Below are positions 26,947 to 35,919 of a stretch of 64,000 bases of DNA, in pieces. Below the pieces are notes generated by a model. That model saw nothing but the letters and a program-made list of their open reading frames with translations, did no database searches and was not told the origin of the DNA. Location of the stretch: contig NZ_JAQQGN010000005.1 of the NCBI RefSeq assembly GCF_028550595.1, forward strand, positions 62,001-126,000, read 5' to 3'. A program made the position numbers and the translations under genes. Source of the stretch: Luteimonas sp. BLCC-B24 (lineage in GTDB: Bacteria; Pseudomonadota; Gammaproteobacteria; Xanthomonadales; Xanthomonadaceae). Position 1 is the first letter of the stretch. The number at the start of each line of letters is the position of its first letter.

Positions 26947-28701
26947 TTGTCCGACAACACCCCCGACGATTCCGGCGCGCCGACCGGCGATGCAGCCGTG
27001 AAACGCGTCCGCAAACCCCGCGTGGCGAAGAAGCCCGCCGATACCGCCTCCGAGACCGCGCCCCAGCCGCAACTTCAGCTTCCGCCGCAGGAGGCCGCCG
27101 CACCGCGACCGCCGGCCCCGCCGACCGAGCCGACGCGCGATGCAGGCAGCAAGCCCGCCGCCGATGCGCCGCCGCAGGACGGTGGCCAGCGCAGCAACAA
27201 CGGCGAGCAGCGGCCGCCCCAGCAGGGTGGCCAGCCGCAGGGTCAGAACCAGAACCGTCAGGACCAGAATCGCCACGATCAGGGCCGACAGGACCAGGGC
27301 GGCGAGCGCGGCAACCGGCGCGACCGCTTCAAGAACAACCGCCGCGATCGCCAGCGCGGCCGTGACGACGGCCTGCCGCAGGACGGTGGCAACGACCATG
27401 CGCAGCGCCTGCCGCCGCCGAACGTCCCGGAAGGCTTCCCGCAGTATTCGTTGAGCGACCTCAAGCGGATGCCGGCGCACAAGCTGCTCGACATCGCCGA
27501 CCAGCTCTCGATCGAGGGCGTCGCCCGCGCCCGCAAGCAGGACGTGATCTTCGGCCTGCTCAAGGTGCTCACCCGCTACGGCGAGGGCGTCGTCGCCGAC
27601 GGCGTGCTCGAGATCCTGCCCGACGGTTACGGCTTCCTGCGTGCGGCCGAGGCGAGCTATCTCGCCGGCCCGGACGATGTCTACATCTCGCCCAGCCAGA
27701 TCCGCCGCTTCAATCTCCGCACCGGCGACCATCTGTCCGGTCGCATCCGCTGGCCCAAGGACGGCGAGCGTTACTTCGCGCTGTCGGTGGTGGACACGAT
27801 CAACGGCGAGCCGCCGGAGGCCAGCAAGGGCAAGGTGCTGTTCGAGAACCTGACCCCGCTGTTCCCGCGCAAGCGCTTCAAGCTCGAACGCGGTGACGGC
27901 TCCAGCGAGGACATCGCCGGCCGCATCCTCGATCTGATGGCGCCGCAGGGCAAGGGCCAGCGCGCGCTGATCGTCTCGCCGCCGAAGGCCGGCAAGACGA
28001 TGATGATGCAGCAGATCGCCAGCGCGATCACCTACAACCATCCCGACGTGCACATGATCGTGCTGCTGATCGACGAGCGTCCGGAAGAAGTGACCGAAAT
28101 GCAGCGCACCGTGCGCGGCGAAGTCATTTCCTCGACCTTCGACGAGCCGGCCGCACGCCACGTGCAGGTGGCCGAGATGGTGATCGAGCGCGCCAAGCGC
28201 CTGGTCGAGCACAAGAAGGATGTCGTCATCCTGCTCGACTCGATCACCCGCCTCGCCCGCGCCTACAACAACGTCGTGCCGAGCTCCGGCAAGGTGCTCA
28301 CCGGCGGTGTCGACGCCAATGCGATGCATCGCCCGAAGCGCTTCTTCGGCGCCGCGCGCAATGTCGAGGAAGGCGGTTCGCTGACCATCATCGCCACCGC
28401 CCTCGTCGATACCGGCAGCGCGATGGACAAGGTGATCTACGAGGAGTTCAAGGGCACCGGCAACTCGGAAGTGCACCTCGACCGTCGCATCACCGAGAAG
28501 CGCGTCTACCCGGCGATCAACGTCAACCAGTCGGGCACGCGTCGCGAGGATCTGCTGATCGAGCCGGACCTGCTGCAGCGCATCTGGATCCTGCGCAAGC
28601 TGCTCCATCCGATGGACGAGATCGCCGCGATGGAATTCCTGCTCGACAAGATGAAGAGCACGAAGTCCAACGACGAGTTCTTCTCGTCGATGAAGCGCTG
28701 A
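26947..28701 (+). CDS. rho: Transcription termination factor Rho with long N-terminal extension
   Basis: A 584-residue RNA-dependent ATPase that stops transcription and releases RNA. Residues from about 165 match E. coli Rho (419 residues): [25 protein letters not shown], cold-shock-like RNA site with DGYGFLRA, Walker [16 protein letters not shown], Walker [17 protein letters not shown] and the R-loop/secondary RNA site [20 protein letters not shown]. The first 160 residues are extra and disordered: Lys/Pro/Ala-rich, then Gln/Asn/Arg/Asp-rich. The start is a TTG at 26947 with AGGA 8 bases upstream; no closer ATG exists. The 261-base leader after trxA shows no definite promoter. A strong terminator follows the stop. 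Confidence 0.96.
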   Translation: MSDNTPDDSGAPTGDAAVKRVRKPRVAKKPADTASETAPQPQLQLPPQEAAAPRPPAPPTEPTRDAGSKPAADAPPQDGGQRSNNGEQRPPQQGGQPQGQNQNRQDQNRHDQGRQDQGGERGNRRDRFKNNRRDRQRGRDDGLPQDGGNDHAQRLPPPNVPEGFPQYSLSDLKRMPAHKLLDIADQLSIEGVARARKQDVIFGLLKVLTRYGEGVVADGVLEILPDGYGFLRAAEASYLAGPDDVYISPSQIRRFNLRTGDHLSGRIRWPKDGERYFALSVVDTINGEPPEASKGKVLFENLTPLFPRKRFKLERGDGSSEDIAGRILDLMAPQGKGQRALIVSPPKAGKTMMMQQIASAITYNHPDVHMIVLLIDERPEEVTEMQRTVRGEVISSTFDEPAARHVQVAEMVIERAKRLVEHKKDVVILLDSITRLARAYNNVVPSSGKVLTGGVDANAMHRPKRFFGAARNVEEGGSLTIIATALVDTGSAMDKVIYEEFKGTGNSEVHLDRRITEKRVYPAINVNQSGTRREDLLIEPDLLQRIWILRKLLHPMDEIAAMEFLLDKMKSTKSNDEFFSSMKR

Positions 28702-28719
28702 TTCCCTAGCGCGAGAAGG

Positions 28720-28749
28720 AAAAAAGCCCCGCGGATGCGGGGCTTTTTT
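28720..28749. terminator. Bidirectional intrinsic terminator
   Basis: A 7-bp stem GCCCCGC/GCGGGGC (28726-28732 and 28737-28743) is preceded by six A and followed by six T residues, so it works for rho on the plus strand and for the convergent periplasmic-protein gene on the minus strand. Confidence 0.92.
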
Positions 28750-28763
28750 CTGGGCGTCGCTCC

Positions 28764-29639
28764 TCAGCCCTCGATCGGCGTCAACAACTTGAAACGGGAC
28801 GACTCGGGTGCGACCTCCCCTGCCATCAGGGTGTCGGGGCTGAAACCGGCCGGCGTCGGTGCAGCCCAGTCGGGATGGTTCTCGCGCCCCGGGTGGTAGG
28901 CCGCCCATTGACCGTAGGCAGGCTCACGCTGTCCTTGCAGAAAATAGGACACCGGCGTCCGGACAACCCAGTAGTCGCGAGCTGCCTCGTCCCCCTCGGT
29001 CGGAGGTACGAACCTCCACCGCTTTGCCCCGGCGATCGCGGACTTCGCCAGCGAGGACCGGATCGATTCCATCTGGCGCGCGGTTCCCAGCGCGGTGAGG
29101 TTGACCTGCTCCGCGATGACGTCTTCAGGCAGGCCATCGCGGTTGATCTTGAGGAGCAGATAAACAACCCCGGTCCCACCCATTCGAGCGACGTCGACCG
29201 GATAACGGGGCGGCAGCATCGAGTCCGCACGGACACGGCCCGGGTCGTCTGCATCGTTCTCGTCCCCGAAATGCGCGCTCGCGATCCGAACATTCATCGT
29301 CCCACCCTCGGAAGGCGTGGCGATCAGCCTCAAACGCATCTTCGCCCGAGCGAGCGCCGGCACGCCGTCGACCAGAATCGGATCGAATCGCATGCCGGAC
29401 GCGGAGCGCTCGACCAGATCCACGACGTATGACGGCAGCTTTTCGGGCTGGTCGAGGACATGCCCGGTCACCGTGCCGTCGCGATCGATATCCACGTGCC
29501 CCGTCACCAGCATGGAGGCCTCGACCTCGTGACGCGCCTGACGCGCGGTCTGGGCGTCGGCGTCAGGCGCGGCGGCGGTCAGAAAAGCGACGGCGAGCAG
29601 CGCCCTGCAGAGAACGGGGCCCGACTGTGCCGGGTGCAC
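28764..29639 (-). CDS. Periplasmic protein with TonB C-terminal-like domain
   Basis: A 291-residue protein with a cleavable signal peptide (CRALLAVAFLTAAAPDADA-Q). The middle and end resemble a TonB C-terminal domain: LPPRYPVDVARMGGTGVVYLLLKINRDGLPEDVIAEQVNL, then AIAGAKRWRFVPPTEGDEA. Unlike TonB it has no N-terminal transmembrane anchor with a Pro-rich linker, and an extra N-terminal half (about 30-125) of unknown type. It could be a soluble energy-transducer-like or scaffold protein; the family is common in xanthomonads and poorly understood. Codon third positions look slightly less GC-rich than the neighbours. It ends at the bidirectional terminator after rho and is followed on its upstream side by the ankyrin gene. 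Confidence 0.7.
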   Translation of the reverse strand: MHPAQSGPVLCRALLAVAFLTAAAPDADAQTARQARHEVEASMLVTGHVDIDRDGTVTGHVLDQPEKLPSYVVDLVERSASGMRFDPILVDGVPALARAKMRLRLIATPSEGGTMNVRIASAHFGDENDADDPGRVRADSMLPPRYPVDVARMGGTGVVYLLLKINRDGLPEDVIAEQVNLTALGTARQMESIRSSLAKSAIAGAKRWRFVPPTEGDEAARDYWVVRTPVSYFLQGQREPAYGQWAAYHPGRENHPDWAAPTPAGFSPDTLMAGEVAPESSRFKLLTPIEG

Positions 29640-29672
29640 GCCGCGGCGACAAGCCCCCGGGTATCCCCGAGA

Positions 29673-32600
29673 TCAGCGCTCGCGCAGAAACCGCGCCATC
29701 GACACCCCGTCGCCGCCCGGCGCCGGGGCGAACTCGGCGGCGACGTCGACGAAGCCGCGCATCACCGCGATCTCGCGCGGCGTGCGGTTGAGCGTGTCGC
29801 GCAGGTCGGGGTCCGCGCCGGCGCGCAGCAGGCGACGGGCCAGACGCAGCTGGCCGTGCAGGCCGGTCAGGTGCAGGGGGCCGAAGCCGCGCGGGTCCTG
29901 GGCGTCGAGCGCAACGCCTTCGTCGAGCAGGTGCTCCATCGCCGCCAGCACCACATCCTCGTCGCAGGCGGTGCCGGGCTCGGCGCGCGCGCCCAGCAGC
30001 AACAGCAGCGGTGTCACGCCGCCCGCGGCCGGAGCATCGACCTCGGCGCCGGCCAGCAGCAACGTGTCGAACAGCGCCAGCAGACGGGGCCGATCGCGCG
30101 AGGTGAAGCCGTAGAGCGCAGCGCAATGCAGCGGCGTCAGCCCCTGGGCATCGGTGGCGTGGATGTCCGCGCTGGCCGTCAGCAGACGCGCGGCCAGATC
30201 CGGCAGGCCGAGCGCGGCCGCGAGCATCAGCACACTGACTTCGCCGGGCAGGCGCTGGTCGAGATCGGCGCCGGCCGCGAGCAGGCGCTCGACGACGGCA
30301 CCGTGACGCATGCTGACCGCCGCCGACAGCGGCGTGGCCCCGGACTGCGCGGCGCGGGCGGTGTCCGCGCCGCGGGTCAGCAGCAGGTCGACCACGGCCA
30401 GATGGCCACCGCCCGCCGCACGCAGCAGCGCGGTACAGCCCTGGCTGTCGGCCGTATCGATCGGCAGGCCCAGATCCAGCAGCCGACGCACGGCCTCGGC
30501 ATCGCCGGTCATTGCCGCGGCCGGGAGGTCGCCCGCTTCCAATGCACGCCGGGGCGGCGCCCAACCGCGCCAGTCGAGCCAGTCGGCCAGATCGCGTCGT
30601 CCCGCTGCCAGCGCTACGCCCAGCGGCGTCTGGCCGTCCGCAGCGCGCGCCGAGGCCGACGCGCCGTGGCGCACCAGGGTCTTCAGGGCGGCCTCGCGTC
30701 CGAGCGCAGCCGCCAGATGCAACGCGGTCATGCCGCGCGAATCGCGAGCATCGAGGTCCACCCCGATCGCGACCAGCTGCTCCAGCAGGCGCGGCCAGCC
30801 CAGCCGCACCGCGAGCGACAGCACGGGGTCGCCGTCGGCCGACGGCGCGAACGCATCCGCGCCGCGCGCGAGCAGATCCAGCGCGGTGCGCTCGAACACG
30901 CGCGCCGCCTGGTCGTGCTCGGCGCAGGCGACGAGATAGCGCGCCAGTCCGCCCGCGCCCGCCGGCGACGCACCGTGACGCAGCAGCGCCTGGAGGACGG
31001 GCAGCGCCTCGGGCGCGCGCGACAGCAGCGAGGCGAGCAGCGTGTCGCCCGCCTCGTCGCGCATCTCCGGATCGGCGCCGTGCGCGAGCAGCCATTCGAC
31101 GCGCTCGAGCGAGGGCGGCCCGTCGGCATCGTGCAGCAGGCGACCCAGATCAGCCGGCGTGAGCAGGCGCAGCACGCGGTCGAGACCGTCGAACCGGCCA
31201 TCGCGCAGGCTGTCGCGCAGCAGCACGAGGGGTGTCCGCGCATCGGTGTCGAGGGCGTCGTCGGCGCCGACATTGCCGGGCAGTGGATAGGCCGGATCGA
31301 GCGCGCGCACCAGCGCCCAGCGCCCGGCTTCGGCCGCGCGGTCGGCGGGACGCTTGCCGTCGGGGCCGGTCACGTCGGCGGGCACGCCGAGCGCGAGCAG
31401 ACGCTGCACCAGCGCCACCGAGGGCGCATCCGCCGCGCAGGCGAGCACGATCGCATTGCGGCCGCTGATGTCGACAGCCGCGACATCGGCGCCCGCGGCC
31501 ACCAGGGCCTCCACGGCCGCGAGCCGGCCGCCGCGCGCCGCATCGAGCAGCGGCGTGCGTCCGTCGTTGTCGCGGGCACGCACGTCGGCCCCGGCCGCGA
31601 GCAGGGCCGCGAGGATCTCGGTATGACCGTTGAACGCCGCCACGTGCAGCGCGCCGCGCCGGGCGGGATCGCGGGCGTCCACCCGTGCCTTGTGGCGGAT
31701 CAGCAGTTGCACGCCGGCCGCATCGTCCTCGTCACCGCCGGCCGCGCCGAGCAGGGCCGGGGTGCCGCCCTCGGCATCCGCGCGCGCGCCGCGTTCGAGC
31801 AGGAACTTCGCCAGCCGCCAGTTGCCCGCGGCGCAGGCCACGCCCAGCGGGGTCAGGCCGTCGTGATTGCGTGCTTCGAGATCGGCGGCCGCATCGCCGA
31901 GCAGTGCGGCCACGCCCGGATCGGAACTGCGCGCGGCCAGGTGCAGCGGCGTGTTGCCGTCGCGATCGGTCACCCGCGGATCGGCACCGTTCGCGAGCAG
32001 GGTCATCACGGCTTCCGGACGCCCGTGCCAGCTGTCGCGGGTGGCCGCGAGCAGCGGGGTCATGCCCGCATGCGCGCCGTTGACGTCGACGCCGCGCGCG
32101 ATCAGCGCACGCAGCAGGCGCAGATCCGGCAGGACCGCGGCGAGCACCGGCAGACTGCGCTGGTCGCGCTCGTCGGCGAGCGGCAACGCATGCACGTCCG
32201 CGCCGGCATCGATCAGCGCCAGCGCCCGATCCACCCGGCCGCCGCGCGCCGCGGCGTACAGCGCGACGTCCGGTGCCGCATCGGCGGGTTCATCGAACAG
32301 CGCCGCGGCCGGATCGCCCGGCATCTCCACCACCTGCATGCCGGTCGGCGCCGGCGGCGCCAGCCGTTGCAGGGCGACGTGCAGCGCGGGCCAGGCGAGT
32401 GCCGCGCCGGCGACCAGCACCGCGCGCAGCCCCGCGCCGACCGGCGGTATCCAGGCCAGCATCAACACCAGCGCCACCACCGCCGCGACGCACGCGGCGG
32501 CCGCGGCGCCGCGCCAGCGCCCGGTGTCGTGGTCGGCGAGCGCACGCCAGTGCTGACGCAGATCGCCGCCCTCGTGCTCCACCGCGTGCCACACGGGCCA

Positions 32601-32963
32601 GGTGCGCCAGAAGCCGATCACGGCCAGCCCGATGACCACGCTCGTCGCCAGTGCGGCGCCGAGTTCGCCCCCCTGGCGCAGGGCCTGCACGGGCCAGGCG
32701 ATGCCCAGCCCGGCGAACACCACCGCCGCACCCCAGACGGCCAGCAGGGCCAGCGCATCGCGGCGCAGCGACGCCGGTTCGAGCGGCACGCCGGCGCGAT
32801 GCGCTCGCACCGCGAGCGCGACGACCGGCTGGGCCAGCACGCCGGCCAGGGCCGCCACGAAGCCGCCGATCGCGGTCAGCGCCGTCAGCGCGAGCGCAAC
32901 CAGCGCCAGACCGGTTGCCGAATGCAGCAGGACACGCGGCCCGCGACGCGCAGTCTCAGGCAT
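29673..32963 (-). CDS. Large membrane-anchored ankyrin-repeat protein
   Basis: A 1096-residue protein. The first 200 residues hold four or five hydrophobic segments (about 15-45, 72-92, 100-118, 155-175, 180-198). From about residue 220 to the end there is an almost continuous solenoid of ankyrin repeats, more than 20 by eye, with repeated GxTPLHxAA and LLxxGADxxAxD patterns. Ankyrin repeats bind proteins; the membrane part would present this array at the inner membrane, probably facing the cytoplasm. No enzymatic domain is seen. The gene overlaps the YcgL gene by 8 bases, which implies co-translation. The target and role are unknown. Confidence 0.9.
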   Translation of the reverse strand: MPETARRGPRVLLHSATGLALVALALTALTAIGGFVAALAGVLAQPVVALAVRAHRAGVPLEPASLRRDALALLAVWGAAVVFAGLGIAWPVQALRQGGELGAALATSVVIGLAVIGFWRTWPVWHAVEHEGGDLRQHWRALADHDTGRWRGAAAAACVAAVVALVLMLAWIPPVGAGLRAVLVAGAALAWPALHVALQRLAPPAPTGMQVVEMPGDPAAALFDEPADAAPDVALYAAARGGRVDRALALIDAGADVHALPLADERDQRSLPVLAAVLPDLRLLRALIARGVDVNGAHAGMTPLLAATRDSWHGRPEAVMTLLANGADPRVTDRDGNTPLHLAARSSDPGVAALLGDAAADLEARNHDGLTPLGVACAAGNWRLAKFLLERGARADAEGGTPALLGAAGGDEDDAAGVQLLIRHKARVDARDPARRGALHVAAFNGHTEILAALLAAGADVRARDNDGRTPLLDAARGGRLAAVEALVAAGADVAAVDISGRNAIVLACAADAPSVALVQRLLALGVPADVTGPDGKRPADRAAEAGRWALVRALDPAYPLPGNVGADDALDTDARTPLVLLRDSLRDGRFDGLDRVLRLLTPADLGRLLHDADGPPSLERVEWLLAHGADPEMRDEAGDTLLASLLSRAPEALPVLQALLRHGASPAGAGGLARYLVACAEHDQAARVFERTALDLLARGADAFAPSADGDPVLSLAVRLGWPRLLEQLVAIGVDLDARDSRGMTALHLAAALGREAALKTLVRHGASASARAADGQTPLGVALAAGRRDLADWLDWRGWAPPRRALEAGDLPAAAMTGDAEAVRRLLDLGLPIDTADSQGCTALLRAAGGGHLAVVDLLLTRGADTARAAQSGATPLSAAVSMRHGAVVERLLAAGADLDQRLPGEVSVLMLAAALGLPDLAARLLTASADIHATDAQGLTPLHCAALYGFTSRDRPRLLALFDTLLLAGAEVDAPAAGGVTPLLLLLGARAEPGTACDEDVVLAAMEHLLDEGVALDAQDPRGFGPLHLTGLHGQLRLARRLLRAGADPDLRDTLNRTPREIAVMRGFVDVAAEFAPAPGGDGVSMARFLRER

Positions 32964-33228
32964 CGGTGCCCCAGTCCCCGGTCAGCGGATCGGCGGCCAG
33001 CGTGGCGGGCAACTGCAGGTGGAAGCCGGTGCGCTGCAGGTGGTCACGCACCACCTCGGGATTCTCGCGGGCCAGGCGACGGCCCGGCACCAGCGCCACG
33101 TCGAGCACGAACGTCAGCACGCCGAGGCGCTCGCGCACGGGCGCGGGCAACACATCGAAGGCATCGCGCTGCGCCAGGTAGACGTAGGTGTCCGCCTTGC
33201 GCTGGCTTTTGTAGACGTAGGCGTGCAT
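32956..33228 (-). CDS. YcgL-domain protein
   Basis: A 90-residue protein matching the YcgL (DUF709) family: [65 protein letters not shown]. The function is unknown. The ATG at 33228 gives the usual family start. In xanthomonads YcgL genes often lie near ribonuclease D or ankyrin-type genes; here it overlaps the giant ankyrin gene. It is 98 bases from cydB on the other side and may belong to that message. Confidence 0.87.
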   Translation of the reverse strand: MHAYVYKSQRKADTYVYLAQRDAFDVLPAPVRERLGVLTFVLDVALVPGRRLARENPEVVRDHLQRTGFHLQLPATLAADPLTGDWGTDA

Positions 33229-33326
33229 GGCCTGGAACACCGCGGAAACACCGGTGATTGTGCGGCAAAAGGCCGGCCGTGGGTATCGCGATCCTGCGCC
33301 CGCGCCGCGGCATTTCCACGCCCGGT

Positions 33327-34340
33327 TCAGTGATAGCCGACGTCGGCCGCCACCTTGCCGCGGAACACGTGGTAGGCCCAGGCGGTGTAGCCGAGGATCA
33401 GCGGCAGCAGCACGATCAGGCCGACCAGCACGAACCCCTGCGACGACGGCGGCGAGGCGGCCTCCCAGATGCTCAGCGACGGCGGCACGATGTTCGGCCA
33501 CATGCCCAGCACCAGACCGGCGAACCCGAGCCCGAAGAAGCTCAGCGTCAGCAGGAACGGGCGGGCGTCACGCCCTTCGCGCATCGCCGCGCGCCACAGC
33601 AGCACCACGTTCGCCAGCGCCAGGACCGGCACCGGCGACAGCCACCAGAAATTTCCGTCTTCGAACCAGCGCGCCATGATCCGCGAATCGAGAAACGGCA
33701 GCCATGCGCTCACCAGCCCCATGAACGCGGCCACCACCAGCACCAGCGGCCGGGTCAGCGTGCGCGCAATCCGCTGCAGGCGGCCCTCGGTCTTGAGGAT
33801 CAGCCAGGTGCTGCCGAGCAGCGCATAGCCGAACACCACGGCCGCGCCGGTGAGCATCGAAAACGGGCTGAACCAGTCCAGCGCCCCGCCGGCGTACTTG
33901 CCCTCCTCGAGCGGCATGCCCTCCACCAGCGCGCCGAGGATCACCCCCTGGGCGAAGGCGGTGAACATCGAGCCCAGCGCGAACGCGGCGCCCCAGAACC
34001 GCCTGCCGCGGCGGGCCTTGAAGCGGAATTCGAAGGCCACGCCGCGGAACACCAGGGCGATGAGCATCAGCAGCACGGGGAGATACAGCGCCGAGAGCAC
34101 GATCGCATAGGCACGCGGAAACGCCGCCAGCAGGCCGACGCCGCCCAGCACCAGCCAGGTCTCGTTGCCGTCCCAGATCGGTGCGGCCGTGTTCATCATG
34201 TGGTCGAGTTGCTGTCCGTCCTCGGCGAACGGCGCCAGTACGCCGAGGCCCAGCACGAAGCCGTCGAGCAGCACGTACATCAGCACGCCGAAGCCGATCA
34301 CGCCGAACCACGCCACCGGCAGTACGGTTTCCAGGTCCAT
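33327..34340 (-). CDS. cydB: Cytochrome bd-type quinol oxidase subunit II (CioB-like)
   Basis: A 337-residue inner-membrane protein with eight or nine transmembrane segments and the CydB pattern: [33 protein letters not shown], the conserved [22 protein letters not shown], and [21 protein letters not shown]. It is the second subunit of the quinol:O2 oxidoreductase. The ATG at 34340 overlaps the stop of the subunit I gene by one base (TGATG). I looked for the small CydX subunit downstream and did not find it. Confidence 0.95.
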   Translation of the reverse strand: MDLETVLPVAWFGVIGFGVLMYVLLDGFVLGLGVLAPFAEDGQQLDHMMNTAAPIWDGNETWLVLGGVGLLAAFPRAYAIVLSALYLPVLLMLIALVFRGVAFEFRFKARRGRRFWGAAFALGSMFTAFAQGVILGALVEGMPLEEGKYAGGALDWFSPFSMLTGAAVVFGYALLGSTWLILKTEGRLQRIARTLTRPLVLVVAAFMGLVSAWLPFLDSRIMARWFEDGNFWWLSPVPVLALANVVLLWRAAMREGRDARPFLLTLSFFGLGFAGLVLGMWPNIVPPSLSIWEAASPPSSQGFVLVGLIVLLPLILGYTAWAYHVFRGKVAADVGYH

Positions 34341-35737
34341 CAGTCGTCTCCCACGGGGCCGTCGGCCGCGGAAATCGGCCGCATCGGCGTGCGCTCGCCT
34401 TCATCGTGATCCGGACCGTCGTCGAACGGCTGCGGCCCCTTGCGGATCATCTTGAGGATGTAGCCGCCGCCGGCGCCGAACACCACCGCGTACGCCATCA
34501 CGAACGCACTCAGCGAGATGATCACGCTGGTACGGTCGATGTCGCTGACCGCATCGGCGGTGCGCAGCAGGCCCTGGATCACCCAGGGCTGGCGCCCGAT
34601 CTCGACGACGAACCAGCCGGCGAGCACGGCCACGAACCCGCTCGGCGCCATCAGCCGCCAGCTGTCGAGCAGCCAGCGCGATTCGAACAGCCAGCGCCGC
34701 CGCCACGCCCACAGCGAGACGGCCGTGAGCAGCAGCATCGCCATGCCGATGCCGACCATCACCCGGAACGCATAGAACACCGGCGCGACCGGGGGCCGCT
34801 CGTCGCGCGGCACCGCGGTCAGCGGCGCGATCGTGCCGTCCCAGCTGTGGGTCAGGATCACGCTGCCCAGGCGCGGAATCGCGAGCTCGTAGTCGTTGCG
34901 CTCCGCGTCGGCGTTCGGCACCGCGAACAGCACCAGCGGCACGCCTTCACCCGGAGCGCCGTCGTGCCAGTGCGCCTCCATCGCGGCCAGTTTGACCGGC
35001 TGCACCTCGCCGGTCTTCAGGCCGTGCAGGTCGCCGACGACGACCTGCGTCGGCACCGTGAGCGCGGCGAACGCCACCGCGAGCTTGAGCATCCGCGTCG
35101 CCGCCTCCACGTGCTCGCCGCGGCGCAGATACCACGCCGCCACGCCGCCGATGACGAAACACGTGGTGACGAACGCCGCCAGCACCATATGCGCCAGCCG
35201 GTAGGGAAACGACGGGTTGAAGATGATCGCGAGCCAGTCGGCGGGATGGAACACGCCGTCGATCAGCTCGTAGCCGGCCGGCGTGTGCAGCCAGCTGTTG
35301 GCCGAAAGAATCCAGAAGGTCGAGATCAGCGTGCCCACGGCGACCAGGCAGGTCGACAGGAAATGCAGCGTCTCCGACACCCGGCCCCAGCCGAACAGCA
35401 TCACCCCGAGGAAGCTCGCCTCGAGAAAGAACGCCGTCAGCACCTCGTAGCTCAGCAGCGGTCCGAGGATGTTGCCGGCCTGGGCACTGAGCACGGACCA
35501 GTTGGTGCCGAACTGGAAACTCATCACGATGCCCGACACCACCCCCATGCCGAAGGACACGGCGAAGATCCGCATCCAGAAGAAGAACAGCTCGCGCCAC
35601 ACCGGATCACGCGTGCGCAGCCAGCGCCATTCCAGGAACGCCAGCCAGCTCGACAGGCCGATCGTGAAAGCGGGAAACAGCACGTGGAAGGAGATCACGA
35701 ATCCGAACTGGATCCGCGACAACAGCAAAGCGTCCAA
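34340..35737 (-). CDS. cydA: Cytochrome bd-type quinol oxidase subunit I, cyanide-insensitive (CioA) type
   Basis: A 465-residue inner-membrane heme protein that oxidises quinol and reduces oxygen. Heme ligands and quinol-site residues are visible: His in QFGFVISFHVLFPAF, the GLKTGEVQPVKLAAMEAHW segment with the Lys and Glu of the Q loop, and later conserved GRQPWVIQGLLRT. The Q loop is short, which is the CioA or cyanide-insensitive type. There is no ATG at the right place. A TTG at 35737 has GGAG 5 bases upstream and gives the expected start LDALLLSRIQFGF, so I chose it. The operon is cydA-cydB, possibly with ycgL and the ankyrin gene. Confidence 0.93.
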   Translation of the reverse strand: MDALLLSRIQFGFVISFHVLFPAFTIGLSSWLAFLEWRWLRTRDPVWRELFFFWMRIFAVSFGMGVVSGIVMSFQFGTNWSVLSAQAGNILGPLLSYEVLTAFFLEASFLGVMLFGWGRVSETLHFLSTCLVAVGTLISTFWILSANSWLHTPAGYELIDGVFHPADWLAIIFNPSFPYRLAHMVLAAFVTTCFVIGGVAAWYLRRGEHVEAATRMLKLAVAFAALTVPTQVVVGDLHGLKTGEVQPVKLAAMEAHWHDGAPGEGVPLVLFAVPNADAERNDYELAIPRLGSVILTHSWDGTIAPLTAVPRDERPPVAPVFYAFRVMVGIGMAMLLLTAVSLWAWRRRWLFESRWLLDSWRLMAPSGFVAVLAGWFVVEIGRQPWVIQGLLRTADAVSDIDRTSVIISLSAFVMAYAVVFGAGGGYILKMIRKGPQPFDDGPDHDEGERTPMRPISAADGPVGDD

Positions 35738-35919
35738 GAGGGCTCCAGAATCCGGCGCGGCGCCAGTCTGCGTGCGCCGGCGTGAAAACCACATGCGGCG
35801 CGAGGCCGCACCCCGCCGATGGCCGTGACGCGTGCGACCCGATGCATGACCTTCGCCAGAGCGGTGCGCGCGCCCGCGTCGGTACACTGCGCGCTTCCCT
35901 TCGTTCCACGGATCCGCCG

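Noticed and set aside
26302..28908. An 868-codon minus-strand frame across trxA and rho
   Set aside because: Shadow of Rho on the other strand; no motif and no ribosome site.
29460..33257. A 1265-codon open frame on the plus strand
   Set aside because: It is antisense to the ankyrin gene, has no recognisable domain and has the Arg/Gln/His-rich composition expected from opposite-strand reading of GC-rich coding DNA.
33230..33319. Possible CydX peptide after cydB
   Set aside because: The frame reads [20 protein letters not shown], without the tryptophan-rich membrane helix of CydX.
35738..35919. FNR box for cydAB in the gap to the S9 peptidase gene
   Set aside because: No TTGAT-N4-ATCAA or close variant is present there.
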